Below are positions 1 through 8,965 of a stretch of 39,854 bases of DNA, one piece after another. Under the pieces are notes generated by a model that was not told where the DNA came from, made no database searches, and saw only the letters and a program-made list of their open reading frames with translations. Position numbers and translations under genes: made by a program. This DNA comes from a virus. Position 1 is the first letter of the stretch. Every line of letters begins with the position of its first letter. The stretch is taken from positions 1-39,854 of IMG/VR virus record IMGVR_UViG_3300010157_000121, one strand, 5' to 3'.

Positions 1-1
1 A

Positions 2-1351
2 CAATATGCCACTCAGGCCGACGGGTATAATAGTCAAATTCAAGCCATCAATAAACAGTTGGGTTCTCCGAGATTTGGGGGAGATCCTAATTTGACAGCA
101 GATCAAAGAGCAGCGTTAGAAGAACAGCGTACTAAATTGTATTCACAATATAATCAAGCCAAGGATAATCAGTATGCCGCAGAAAAACCCGGACTATCCG
201 ATACTGTAACAACTCCTAATACCACAACTACTACAACTACAGTTTCTGAAGTAACCGCCAGTGCTAATGACCCAGTAAGCACCGCCGAAGACGCCGATGT
301 TGCCGCAACCGAAAACGCTGCTTCAGGGCCAGATGTGCCAGCGTCATTTGTTGAAGACTTTCCGGCCCCTGTGGACCCGGCAGTAGATGCGGGATTACAA
401 TATACATCTACCTACTATGCTCCCAATGGCGATACGGTATACAGCACCGAACAAGGTAGTAGTACAGTTTTCAGTCCGGCAACTATTGATATTATGGCAG
501 GTGTAGACAATGCCCAAGCACAGGCGGCGAGAGCTAACCAAGCTGGGATAACTGCCACTAATACTGATTGGCGTGTAAAGATAAGTCTTGCCCAAGGAGC
601 TGACTATCTTTATAAAACACCTGGCAATCCCAATAATCCCAACGATCCGGGGCCCGGAATACTTCAGCCGCTGGCTAATACAGATGGCGTAATATTTCCG
701 TATACACCAAAGATAGAGATGAGTTATAAAGCCAACTATTCGGCATATGACTTAACACATTCTAATTATAAAGGATATTTTTATCAGAGCTCTGCTCCTG
801 GAGAAATAACCATCACGGGACTGTTTACCGCACAAACAACAAATGACGCAAATTATTTGTTAGCAGTGATACATTTTTTTAGATCAGCCAGTAAGATGTT
901 TTATGGGCAAGATGCTCAACGCGGAAGTCCGCCGCCCTTAGTATTCTTATCAGGATTAGGGCAATATCAATTTAATAACCATCCCTGTCTTATAACCACT
1001 TTTAATTATAGCCTGCCTGACGATGTTGACTATATACGTGCGTTGGTATCTAATCAAAATAATACTAATACAACAGCACAAAATACAGTCAAACAATTTG
1101 TGGCCACCAATACTTCGCAAATAGTCGCAAGCAGATTAGCTAATGCCGGTACTACAGCGGGGGCTTTACCAGGAGTACCTTTTGGTAGTCCGAATGCCCC
1201 GGCACTAGGATCAGGGCCACCGACGTATGTTCCGACAAAAATGACTATTAGTGTTAGTCTACTGCCGGTCAATACCCGTAAACAGGTCAGTACACAATTT
1301 AGTTTGAAAGGATTTGCTAATGGGAATTTACTCAGGGGAGGTTTCTGGTAA
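2..1351 (+). CDS. Baseplate/tail structural protein, 5-prime partial
   Basis: The reading frame is open from base 2 with no stop, so the gene enters from outside the window; the TTG at 59 is not a convincing start. The visible 449 residues begin with a Gln/Ala-rich, Thr-rich low-complexity linker. A compact domain follows at roughly residues 230-347, starting VIFPYTPKIEMSYKANYS and including ANYLLAVIHFFRSASKMFYG and a Pro-rich PPPLVFLSG stretch. This FPYTP-type domain is one I associate with baseplate proteins of large myoviruses encoded next to gp53-like genes; I cannot match it to a named T4 protein. The C-terminus ends in GGFW. The stop overlaps the next start by one base (TAATG), which suggests coupled translation with the gp53-like gene. 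Structural role is likely from context; the exact position in the baseplate is unknown. Confidence 0.75.
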   Translation, partial: QYATQADGYNSQIQAINKQLGSPRFGGDPNLTADQRAALEEQRTKLYSQYNQAKDNQYAAEKPGLSDTVTTPNTTTTTTTVSEVTASANDPVSTAEDADVAATENAASGPDVPASFVEDFPAPVDPAVDAGLQYTSTYYAPNGDTVYSTEQGSSTVFSPATIDIMAGVDNAQAQAARANQAGITATNTDWRVKISLAQGADYLYKTPGNPNNPNDPGPGILQPLANTDGVIFPYTPKIEMSYKANYSAYDLTHSNYKGYFYQSSAPGEITITGLFTAQTTNDANYLLAVIHFFRSASKMFYGQDAQRGSPPPLVFLSGLGQYQFNNHPCLITTFNYSLPDDVDYIRALVSNQNNTNTTAQNTVKQFVATNTSQIVASRLANAGTTAGALPGVPFGSPNAPALGSGPPTYVPTKMTISVSLLPVNTRKQVSTQFSLKGFANGNLLRGGFW

Positions 1352-1650
1352 TGGCTAATTATAATCAAACAAGCCCATACTATACTACCGGGTATAGTCA
1401 GTTTTTTCTCGATGTTATGGTGAATCGACCGATTCCCAAATTACCCGATGATCAATATTTTTCCATAAATTCTACATATCAATATAGACCTGATCTATTG
1501 GCATTTGATCTTTATCAAAATAGTGCTCTGTGGTGGGTATTTTATCAACGTAACCCCAACACACTAATGGCACCGCCACTTGATTTCACTTCGGGCACAC
1601 AGATATATCTGCCAAAGATAACAACACTAAAATCAGTATTGGGATTTTAA
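1351..1650 (+). CDS. gp53: gp53-like baseplate wedge protein (LysM-like)
   Basis: A 99-residue protein. The first half carries SQFFLDVMVNRPIPKLPDD and YQYRPDLLAFDLYQNSALWW. The second half (VFYQRNPNTL, then GTQIYLPK) reads as a LysM-like fold, the arrangement seen in T4 gp53 and in short tail proteins that clamp the wedge to the hub. It is shorter than T4 gp53 (about 196 residues), so only the core is present. The start is supported by GGGAGG at about 1336-1341 and by the one-base overlap with the upstream stop. In T4, gp53 attaches late and links neighbouring wedges around the hub; the same job here is inferred from family and position. Confidence 0.72.
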   Translation: MANYNQTSPYYTTGYSQFFLDVMVNRPIPKLPDDQYFSINSTYQYRPDLLAFDLYQNSALWWVFYQRNPNTLMAPPLDFTSGTQIYLPKITTLKSVLGF

Positions 1651-1658
1651 TATTTAAT

Positions 1659-2861
1659 ATGTCAGCCATACATAATCAAATTCAAACCTATGCTGGTGTG
1701 ACGCCAGGGCAACCTATAGTGACTACACCTACGAGTGGCCCAGGGGGCAGAGGGACACCTGTTATTACCTCAGCGCAGTCACAATCAACTCCGGGAGCAG
1801 ATGTTAACGCAGTGCCGGGTGTAAAAGCTCCGGCATCTCCTGGCGTTGCCGCTGCCCCTGAAGACCAATCCAATGGAGCAACATCTGCTTCAGGGATAAA
1901 TCAAACGCTCAATGATGCTACATCCCCATCTAATCCTATAATTCCGCAACCTAATATTCTAGATCAATTTGCCAGCTACACATATAGTTTAAGTTGGTAT
2001 CTGGTATCTCCACTTCAATATAAAAATTTAGTTAATCAAAGTGGCAAACTTAACACAAATTTATGGAATTTGTTAGCACAAAGTGGCGGAGCCAGCGCTC
2101 AGAGCACTTCGACTAATCCAACGGCTACTCCCACACCTACTTATAACAGAGCTACTGCCCAGGCTGCCGGAAGAATTACATCTACTAGCAGCACGACTGG
2201 CAGAAACAAATATTTTAGTTTAGACTACTATTTGGATGATTTAGAAATTGTCAGTACTCTGCAAAATCGCGCGACATCAACTACTGAGATATCTTTTAAA
2301 GTAGTCGAACCCAACGGAATAACTTTACTGTCAAATTTAAATAGCGCGATTCGTGGGTTAACAAGTAAACCAGAAGCTACTTGGCAAAATGTACATTATG
2401 TGATGGTAATAAGATTCTATGGTTACGATGATCAGGGTAATTTAATTACAAATGTTGGAACGCAAAACGGGCTAATTGGTGCCACACAAGATAATACTAC
2501 CGCTGTTGTGGTAAAATTTGTTCCTTTTATTATAACAGAATTAAAATTTTCACAAGCAAATAAAACTGTAGAATATCACATCAAAGGAGGTCCTGCTAAC
2601 TTCGTAAAGCCAGTGGGGTCGGGATTAGGTAGTATTCCATATAATCTAGAATTGACAGGGGATACCGTAGATAAAGTATTAAATGGTCAAGTAACTACTA
2701 CGGTCGCCTCTGCCACTGACGGGATAATTACTACTCCAAATCCGCCAAATCAATCAGGTACACTAAACACATCAGTCGTAACGTCAGAGTTGTCGGCATA
2801 CGCACTACAAGTAACTCCGCTCAGTTCTCTCGGATATAATCTCAATAATTTAACTAGGTAA
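1659..2861 (+). CDS. Probable baseplate hub protein, part 1
   Basis: A 400-residue protein. The first 100 residues are Pro/Thr/Gly/Ala-rich linker. Structured segments follow: YTYSLSWYLVSPLQYKNLV at about 107-125, a second Ala/Thr-rich linker, NKYFSLDYYLDDLEIV at about 183-198, FKVVEPNGITLLSNLN near 213, and ELKFSQANKTVEYHIKGGP at about 294-312. The alternation of beta-rich blocks and the EPNGITLL-type motif resemble hub proteins (gp27 class) of myoviruses, and the gene lies three genes before the spike. I cannot assign a named family. Only 5 bases separate it from the next gene, a second hub-like protein that may be its structural partner. It has no enzyme motifs. Confidence 0.55.
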   Translation: MSAIHNQIQTYAGVTPGQPIVTTPTSGPGGRGTPVITSAQSQSTPGADVNAVPGVKAPASPGVAAAPEDQSNGATSASGINQTLNDATSPSNPIIPQPNILDQFASYTYSLSWYLVSPLQYKNLVNQSGKLNTNLWNLLAQSGGASAQSTSTNPTATPTPTYNRATAQAAGRITSTSSTTGRNKYFSLDYYLDDLEIVSTLQNRATSTTEISFKVVEPNGITLLSNLNSAIRGLTSKPEATWQNVHYVMVIRFYGYDDQGNLITNVGTQNGLIGATQDNTTAVVVKFVPFIITELKFSQANKTVEYHIKGGPANFVKPVGSGLGSIPYNLELTGDTVDKVLNGQVTTTVASATDGIITTPNPPNQSGTLNTSVVTSELSAYALQVTPLSSLGYNLNNLTR

Positions 2862-2866
2862 TTTAA

Positions 2867-4837
2867 ATGGCCGGCGGAAATAATAATACATTAAATGCTA
2901 TACGTGGGTTGACACAAGGAAATGTCGGAGGCCGAGGCATAAATCAAGGAGGACGAGGTATTATACCAACTCCGGCACCGGCCGGAGTGCGTACTCCCAA
3001 CGCTGCGGTCAATGCTCTTATTAGTCCAAATAATCCTCCACCAAATGCTGCGGCTGCTCCAGCCGGATCTGGGCAACTCACTGCCGTAGGACTTTGCCAA
3101 GCACTAAATGATTATGAAAATCAATTAGTAAAAGATGGGCAAGCTGAACAGGCTAATTTTTATGAAGTTCAGTTTGTGCCTGATAGTTTAAAAAATTCTA
3201 CCTTAAAATTATCAGGCACAACTGATAAAAACATGTTGCCAATGCCAGTACCAACGACTGCTAATGCTGCGGCAAATCCTAATCAAAATAATGTGAATTA
3301 CAAAGGACTATTGCGGTCGATTAGTCAAGGCACACAGGTTGTACAATTTATTGAAACGATTATGCGTAATAGTAGTTTTATTACTGACCAACAAACATAT
3401 AAGGTTGATTCTGTAATAGGTTCATCCATACCTAATGCGTCGCCTATTAATAGTAACAGAACCCCGACACAATGGTTTAAAATTAGTTTAAATGCCGTAC
3501 CAATTAGCGATACGCTAGATACGATACGTAATGATTATGCTTACCATATGACCTACATTGTTAGTCCATATCAGATTAATCAAGCTGATAGTCAGTATTT
3601 TCCTGATAGTACTTTTCGCGGAGCACACAAGATTTTTAATTACTGGTTTACCGGAGAAAATACACAGATTTTACATTATGAACAAAATTTTAATACTTTA
3701 TATTATAATGTTATCGGTGGATCTAATGCCCCGGCTAAACCAGTACTTTATCCCGATATAGCGCAGGCACTACAATATCAAAATAAAAGAGTACCGGCGA
3801 CACGAACAGGAGAAAATGATCAAGGTGCCACAAACGGAGCAAATAATCCTGCTAGTAGTTTGGCCGATTATTTGTATAGTTTATCTGATCAAAAAACTAT
3901 TGATCTTAAAATAATAGGCGATCCTGCTTTTATACTTCAAGGCGAAGTCACAGGTCTGACAGCACAAAATTTCAATTTTGGGGGATTTTATCCAGATGGT
4001 ACTATAAATCCTGATATCCAGCAAGCAGTATTCATCGTAAAATGGAATTCTCCAGCTGACTATGACAACGCGATCGGAGATCCTTATCAAGGATCTGGAC
4101 TAATGGATATTAACGCAGCGGGCCAAGCGGCTTTTAACAGTTCGCTAGCAGCCTCCCCGGCTCAACAAAGTGCTGCGTATAGCGTAACAACCGTTAAAAG
4201 TACTTTTAGTAAAGGAAAATTTGAGCAAGATTTACACGGGGCATTGATAACAAACCTAGGACAACAACAACTATCTGAGGTTACTGCCTCGGCCGGCAGA
4301 AGCTCAACCGCTAGTAACACATCAACCCCGGCACCAAATCAACCACAACAAGGCACACGCACGCCTAATTTACAAACTTTCTCAAATGATGCCGGCGCAT
4401 TACTGGCTCCGATTACAACTAACAGTTTGAATAGTGGATTGAATCCTAGCCTATGGACTAATAAAATTAATAATATTTTACAGCCGACAGGAATCGCATC
4501 TTCGATATTAAATCTAGGCACTCCTCAACCAGCTAATCCAAATCAATTACCTTCTTCTAATGGTATAAATCTTGGTCCTGTTAATATTAGTACCAATGCA
4601 ATCTTACAAAATTTACCTAACGGGTTCGCTTCTACTACCAAAGCTGCCGTAGTTTCTGCGTTTAATAATTTTAATAAAACCCCTATATCTACAGTGCCTC
4701 CTGTCGATAATACATATAGCCCCACGCAAACTGACGCTTCGATACAAGTTTACGGGGATACTCAAGTACAAGTAAATACAGAATCACAAATTATGGCACC
4801 GCCCGAAGATTCTTCGGATGGTGATTTAGGAACTTAA
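2867..4837 (+). CDS. Probable baseplate hub protein, part 2
   Basis: A 656-residue protein. It starts with a Gly/Asn/Pro-rich tail. The core begins at GLCQALNDYENQLVKDG (about residue 75) and includes ANFYEVQFVPDSL, then VVQFIETIMRNSSFITDQQ at about 158-176 and YAYHMTYIVSPYQINQ at about 224-239. A beta-rich segment follows, ending near VFIVKWNSPADYDNAIGDPY (about residue 400). The last 240 residues are Ser/Thr/Asn/Gln-rich and look disordered. The gene sits directly before the OB-fold spike (2-base gap), where T4-type phages place the hub that holds the spike. Hub function is inferred from that position and from the alternating beta character. No catalytic residues are recognisable. Confidence 0.55.
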   Translation: MAGGNNNTLNAIRGLTQGNVGGRGINQGGRGIIPTPAPAGVRTPNAAVNALISPNNPPPNAAAAPAGSGQLTAVGLCQALNDYENQLVKDGQAEQANFYEVQFVPDSLKNSTLKLSGTTDKNMLPMPVPTTANAAANPNQNNVNYKGLLRSISQGTQVVQFIETIMRNSSFITDQQTYKVDSVIGSSIPNASPINSNRTPTQWFKISLNAVPISDTLDTIRNDYAYHMTYIVSPYQINQADSQYFPDSTFRGAHKIFNYWFTGENTQILHYEQNFNTLYYNVIGGSNAPAKPVLYPDIAQALQYQNKRVPATRTGENDQGATNGANNPASSLADYLYSLSDQKTIDLKIIGDPAFILQGEVTGLTAQNFNFGGFYPDGTINPDIQQAVFIVKWNSPADYDNAIGDPYQGSGLMDINAAGQAAFNSSLAASPAQQSAAYSVTTVKSTFSKGKFEQDLHGALITNLGQQQLSEVTASAGRSSTASNTSTPAPNQPQQGTRTPNLQTFSNDAGALLAPITTNSLNSGLNPSLWTNKINNILQPTGIASSILNLGTPQPANPNQLPSSNGINLGPVNISTNAILQNLPNGFASTTKAAVVSAFNNFNKTPISTVPPVDNTYSPTQTDASIQVYGDTQVQVNTESQIMAPPEDSSDGDLGT

Positions 4838-4839
4838 CT

Positions 4840-6447
4840 ATGCCAAATAATACCCCGCGAACGACAGGTAGGTCGCAGACTTATAAATTTGATCGTGGCG
4901 GAACCCCTGCCGATTTTGGCCCATTCAGCGGCGAGGTAATGAATAACGTCGACCCAACTAGACAAGGTCGTCTTCAAGTATACATCGAGCAGTTTAGTGG
5001 ACCAAACAAACAAGTCGTTGAAAAGTGGCGCACTGTAAGTTATTGCCCGCCGTTTTTCGGAGCAACACCAAAAACTAGTACGTCAGATGGAGTGGGCACG
5101 TACGGATCTACTAACAATCAGCAGAGTTACGGGATGTGGATGACGCCACCTGATGTGGGAGTTTCAGTTTTATGTTTTTTCATAGCTGGTGATCCAAATC
5201 AGGGATACTACATAGGTTGCTTACCAGAGCAAGGTATCAATCATATGGTGCCTGCGATCGGGGCTACTGCTAATGCAACCGATCAAAACATAGATCAAAA
5301 TGAATATTTTACCAAAAGTCCAGCATTGCCAGTAACTGAAATTAATAATGCTCCGACCAATACTGCCATCAATGAATCTCCACAATTTTTTAATCAAAAA
5401 AAGCCGGTACACAGTTATGTTGCCAGTGCTCTTTTTCAGCAGGGTTTAGTGAACGATCCCATACGCGGATCAATCACTAGTTCTAGCCAGCGAGAGAGTC
5501 CTTCGACCGTATACGGAATCAGTACCCCCGGTAGACCCATCTATCAAGGCGGATTGAATGATGCTACCGTACAACAACAAGTAGCATCAGGACAAGTAAA
5601 GGTAGAAGATCTCAATATCGTAGGTCGTCGTGGCGGGCATTCTTTTGTGATGGATGATGGGGACATCGCCGGAAAAAATGCCCTAGTGCGGATACGCACT
5701 GCCAGCGGCCATCAGATTACATTAAGTGATGACGGGAACTGCTTATACATCTGTCATGCTAATGGGCAGGCGTGGGTCGAATTAGGTCAAGAAGGTACGT
5801 TAGATGTCTATGCCACAAACAGTATAAATCTACGCACCGAAGGCACGCTAAATCTGCACGCTGATAAAGATATCAATATCAATGCTGGTGGCAATCTAAC
5901 TATGTTAGGTAATACTGCGAGTACGTTACAGAGTAACGGTCCACTTAATTTACAATCTAAAGGCCTGGCAAGTCTGTATAGCCAACTCAGTATAGGTGTA
6001 AAAACTGGCGGAGCATTGGCATTGCAAAGTAGTATCGGAGCATGGAATGCCGGTGCCGAACTGGCGTTAGACGCAGTTGGTATAGATCTCAATGGCGGAC
6101 TAGCTTTAGCAACGGCCGCTTTGCCGGCGCCCACAGGAGTACATAATTATCTAATGCCAGATTCTGATTTTAATGCTTCAACTGGGTGGAAAGTATCAGC
6201 TACACAACTAAAGAGCGTGTGTACACGGGCACCTACACACGAACCTTGGCCTTATCATAATCAAGGTGTGCAGGTTCATGTTAGTCTAGAAACCCCAACT
6301 AATAGCCAGCCGCCCGGAGCACCGACATTGCCTGGCGGAGTTTCTATATCTCAAGTTGCTTCGGCAGCAACTTCAGCAGCATCGTCTGCGGTGTCATCGG
6401 CAGCATCGACGGCAATATCTGATCTCACATCGTCTTTGGGATTTTAA
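4840..6447 (+). CDS. gp5: gp5-like central spike protein (OB-fold plus beta-helix, no lysozyme)
   Basis: A 535-residue protein. At about residues 25-130 it shows the OB-fold of gp5/VgrG-type spikes: FSGEVMNNVDPTRQGRLQVY, then WRTVSYCPPFFGA, then GMWMTPPDVGVSVLCFF followed by NQGYYIGCLPE. From about 260 the spike signature appears (GGHSFVMDDGD, VRIRTASGHQITLSDDG, ICHANGQAWVELG). Short strand repeats follow at about 319-420 (SINLRTEGTLNLHADKDI, NLTMLGNTASTLQSNGPLNL) and would form a trimeric beta-helix needle. The C-terminus is Ser/Ala-rich. T4 gp5 carries a lysozyme domain between the OB-fold and the needle; none is visible here. The protein should form the membrane-piercing tip at the tube end. 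Confidence in family is high. Confidence 0.88.
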   Translation: MPNNTPRTTGRSQTYKFDRGGTPADFGPFSGEVMNNVDPTRQGRLQVYIEQFSGPNKQVVEKWRTVSYCPPFFGATPKTSTSDGVGTYGSTNNQQSYGMWMTPPDVGVSVLCFFIAGDPNQGYYIGCLPEQGINHMVPAIGATANATDQNIDQNEYFTKSPALPVTEINNAPTNTAINESPQFFNQKKPVHSYVASALFQQGLVNDPIRGSITSSSQRESPSTVYGISTPGRPIYQGGLNDATVQQQVASGQVKVEDLNIVGRRGGHSFVMDDGDIAGKNALVRIRTASGHQITLSDDGNCLYICHANGQAWVELGQEGTLDVYATNSINLRTEGTLNLHADKDININAGGNLTMLGNTASTLQSNGPLNLQSKGLASLYSQLSIGVKTGGALALQSSIGAWNAGAELALDAVGIDLNGGLALATAALPAPTGVHNYLMPDSDFNASTGWKVSATQLKSVCTRAPTHEPWPYHNQGVQVHVSLETPTNSQPPGAPTLPGGVSISQVASAATSAASSAVSSAASTAISDLTSSLGF

Positions 6448-6455
6448 CTTAAGCA

Positions 6456-8531
6456 ATGTCTAAATTCACTTATACGCTTCCATCTGGAACAAAATACGTG
6501 TTAAACGCTCCGAGTGGTACTACACAGCTCGAAGCGGATAAGATTTTTTACTCACAAGTTGCAGCTGGATCATTGGTGGGATATAAACCTGGAGACATAT
6601 TGACCAGTCCAGCTACGATACTGACTAATTTTGGATTATCTAGACTACAGAGAAAAACTGCTGGAGTTGATGAAAAAACTTTACTAGCAATAGTTTCCGG
6701 GTTACCTATTGTAGCACCTATTCCGTCATTGCCCACCGCATCAGTACAAAATCCAATCAGTCAAGCAGATTTCGTACAAGTTCTTAGTAACCCCAGGGGC
6801 AATATAAATGGTTTGGTGGACATACAACCGCAAGGTATCGGACCGTTAACACCGGTACAAGTACAAGCATTGATGGCGCAGCTAGCAGCCGTTGTCGATC
6901 AACCATCTGCTGATATAACACAAGAAAAGGGTGTGGGAAAATACGGATTTAATAGTGTACAATTAGAAAGAGCTGGTTACATCAAACCAGGATTCTCTAA
7001 TAGATATTGCCGATTAAATGCCACTACACAGCAGAATCCAACTAATTTTGTGTCATACATGAAATCTCCCGCCCCATGGACAGGTGTTAATGGTGTAACG
7101 ACAGTCGATGACATTCTTGCCAATGATGCTTTACAAAATCAGATACAGCATAATCTAATGTCTCAGAGTTACGATGGGCTGGTGGCAACGGGAACAATTA
7201 TTCCCCCAACGCCAACAGTCACCACACCTAGCGTCAGTACCGGACAAGTTTATACTAATGATGGGATATTAACTTCTATAACCCCATTAACTTTATTAAC
7301 AAGTAGCGGTATTGGAATCAACTCTACTGACAGTAATTTACTACGAGCGGTAGCAGGCAATGCTTTAGTCACTTTAAATAGCCTAAACGGTCTTAATGGT
7401 AATATAAGTTCATTGCCGGCAGATCCTCCGGTTGGTACGATCAGCAGCAGTTTATCTAGTTTAGGGCCAACGGCAGTAGCAATTTACAATAGCGGGATAA
7501 CTAGCCTCTCATCAGGAGCAGTTGGATTTTCAGCTAATCCAACTAGTTTAACTAATGCTGCTAGTAGTATACTGAGCAGCAACGGAGCTAACAGTCTGCT
7601 TGGCGGCGGTAGTGTAAGTAGTTTATTATCTAGCAATGGCGTAAGCAATTTACTCGGAAATAACGGAGTGAGTAACCTATTAAATGGTAGTGGCGTAAGC
7701 AATTTACTCGGAAATAACGGAGTGAGTAACCTATTAAATGGTAGTGGCGTAAGCAATTTACTAAGTGGTGGCGGGCTATCGCAGCTGGGAGGGCTAGCCA
7801 GCGCAGTACCTCCGGGAATAGGTGATATTGCCGGTAGCCTCACTACTAGCCTAAACGGTGATATCGGAGCATTAGTTAATAATGCTAGCAAATACGGAGT
7901 GGATGTTACCAATGCCTGGGCATCCGCTTCCAGCGAGATTACATCTGTCACAAGCGATTTAACCGGAGGAATAACAACTAATTTTGGTAGTGGTATAACC
8001 GATAATATATCAAATTTAACTGACGGGCTTTCAAGTAGTTTCGGGGATCTGACTGGGGGGCTAGGAGGTTCTGGATTTATCGGCACGGAGGGATATATTG
8101 CCGGCGTCGGAGATCTTTCTAGTTTAGGCAGTGGTGTTGGGGACATTTCTAATTTAACAAGCGGATTAAGCGGTGGCCTTGGCGACGCGCTAGGATCACT
8201 CGGCGCTAGTAGTGTATTCAGTGTAGGGTTCTCGGCTTTTTCATCGGGTGGATTAGATGGGGGTACTTCGGTGGCAGGAGCATTTAGCAATACTGTTGAT
8301 CGTAGTAAGCTAGATGCTGCGGCAGTCAGAATTATCGGGAGCAACAAAATAACACCCCCATCTTATGATTTACCTAGTTTTTCTAGTCTCGGCGCAAGTG
8401 CTGATATAAATTTTGCTCAATCCATATTAGGCGGATTACAAAATGCCGCTGCTGGTTTATTGACTTCGGCCGGTATACCATCTAATATTTCCAATCAAGC
8501 AGTAAAAATCGCTGGCAACTTATTCGGTTAA
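6456..8531 (+). CDS. Large Gly/Ser-rich spike- or hub-associated protein
   Basis: A 691-residue protein. Residues 1-60 form a small domain (FTYTLPSGTKYVLNAPSG). Residues around 150-260 contain GVGKYGFNSVQLERAGYIKP followed by a segment with SPAPWTGVNGVTTVDDIL and LQNQIQHNLMSQSYDGL. That arrangement resembles a domain in structural proteins of other large aquatic phages; I cannot say whether it binds or cuts peptidoglycan. From about residue 290 onward the protein is extremely rich in Gly, Ser, Asn and Leu, with a perfect 18-residue tandem repeat near 395-430. The gene lies between the spike and gp25. It could be a spike-tip cap, a tail-associated wall-active protein that compensates for the lysozyme-less spike, or a tape-like hub component. 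Function unknown. Confidence 0.6.
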   Translation: MSKFTYTLPSGTKYVLNAPSGTTQLEADKIFYSQVAAGSLVGYKPGDILTSPATILTNFGLSRLQRKTAGVDEKTLLAIVSGLPIVAPIPSLPTASVQNPISQADFVQVLSNPRGNINGLVDIQPQGIGPLTPVQVQALMAQLAAVVDQPSADITQEKGVGKYGFNSVQLERAGYIKPGFSNRYCRLNATTQQNPTNFVSYMKSPAPWTGVNGVTTVDDILANDALQNQIQHNLMSQSYDGLVATGTIIPPTPTVTTPSVSTGQVYTNDGILTSITPLTLLTSSGIGINSTDSNLLRAVAGNALVTLNSLNGLNGNISSLPADPPVGTISSSLSSLGPTAVAIYNSGITSLSSGAVGFSANPTSLTNAASSILSSNGANSLLGGGSVSSLLSSNGVSNLLGNNGVSNLLNGSGVSNLLGNNGVSNLLNGSGVSNLLSGGGLSQLGGLASAVPPGIGDIAGSLTTSLNGDIGALVNNASKYGVDVTNAWASASSEITSVTSDLTGGITTNFGSGITDNISNLTDGLSSSFGDLTGGLGGSGFIGTEGYIAGVGDLSSLGSGVGDISNLTSGLSGGLGDALGSLGASSVFSVGFSAFSSGGLDGGTSVAGAFSNTVDRSKLDAAAVRIIGSNKITPPSYDLPSFSSLGASADINFAQSILGGLQNAAAGLLTSAGIPSNISNQAVKIAGNLFG
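7638..7762 (+). repeat. Perfect 54-bp tandem repeat inside a coding region
   Basis: Two identical 54-base units (7638-7691 and 7692-7745) are followed by the first 17 bases of a third copy. Each unit encodes the 18 residues GVSNLLGNNGVSNLLNGS, itself two related 9-residue halves. Identity at the DNA level, including third positions, implies a recent in-frame duplication. The reading frame is kept through all copies. Confidence 0.93.
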
Positions 8532-8539
8532 ATATAGAC

Positions 8540-8914
8540 ATGGCTACCTTTATTGGATTTAATACGATAAATCAAAATAAACAATTTGTATTGGTTGATT
8601 TTGATCTTATAAAACAAGACTTATTAAACGCGTTCAATATAAGACAGGGCGAATTGGTGGGGTTACCGGGGTATGGTACCTTGTTATGGGATTACTTGTT
8701 TGAAAATCAAACAACGGAAACACAGACAGCCATATATAACGAAATTCAACGTGTAGCTGGCGGCGATCCCCGTATATACATCAATGATATCGTTATGTTT
8801 CCACAGGAGAATGGGATATTAGTACAGATCCAACTTCAGACCGTAGCCACAACTGATGCACAGATTTTATCTATATTTTTCAATCAAAATCAACGCAGTG
8901 CCAGCTATGTCTAA
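8540..8914 (+). CDS. gp25: gp25-like baseplate wedge protein (GPW/gp25 family)
   Basis: A 124-residue protein, close to the usual size of this family (T4 gp25 is 132). It shows DFDLIKQDLLNAFNIRQGE at residues 20-38, then GLPGYGTLLWDYLFEN at 41-56, the family's most recognisable block. GGDPRIYINDI follows near 74-84, a variant of the conserved E-P-R motif with Asp replacing Glu (D76-P77-R78). The C-terminal strand is GILVQIQLQTV. gp25 proteins start the sheath and tie it to the wedge core built by gp6 and gp7 equivalents. That matches the context: the gp6-like gene follows after a short gap carrying a late-promoter-like octamer. Confidence 0.9.
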   Translation: MATFIGFNTINQNKQFVLVDFDLIKQDLLNAFNIRQGELVGLPGYGTLLWDYLFENQTTETQTAIYNEIQRVAGGDPRIYINDIVMFPQENGILVQIQLQTVATTDAQILSIFFNQNQRSASYV

Positions 8915-8938
8915 GTAAACTACCCAGTTTATTTTAGG

Positions 8939-8946
8939 CATAAATA
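8939..8946 (+). promoter_or_regulatory. T4-type late promoter-like octamer (CATAAATA)
   Basis: CATAAATA lies 19 bases before the ATG of the gp6-like gene in a non-coding gap. It matches the NATAAATA form known for late promoters of T4-like phages, recognised by a gp55-type sigma factor. It would give a very short leader that includes the AGGA ribosome site just before the ATG. Confidence 0.55.
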
Positions 8947-8965
8947 TCGTAATACTAGGATAACA

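Noticed and set aside
59-61. TTG as the start of the first gene
   Set aside because: The same frame is open to the window edge and has no ribosome site before the TTG, so the gene is 5-prime truncated by the window.
3558-3761. 67-codon plus-strand frame inside the second hub gene
   Set aside because: It lies out of frame within a longer supported gene; its Ile/Leu-rich product is an AT-rich shadow.
7484-8347. 287-codon open frame on the minus strand
   Set aside because: It lies wholly antisense to the Gly/Ser-rich gene, has a Pro/Leu-rich composition that is the complement of that gene's repetitive codons, and lacks recognisable motifs.
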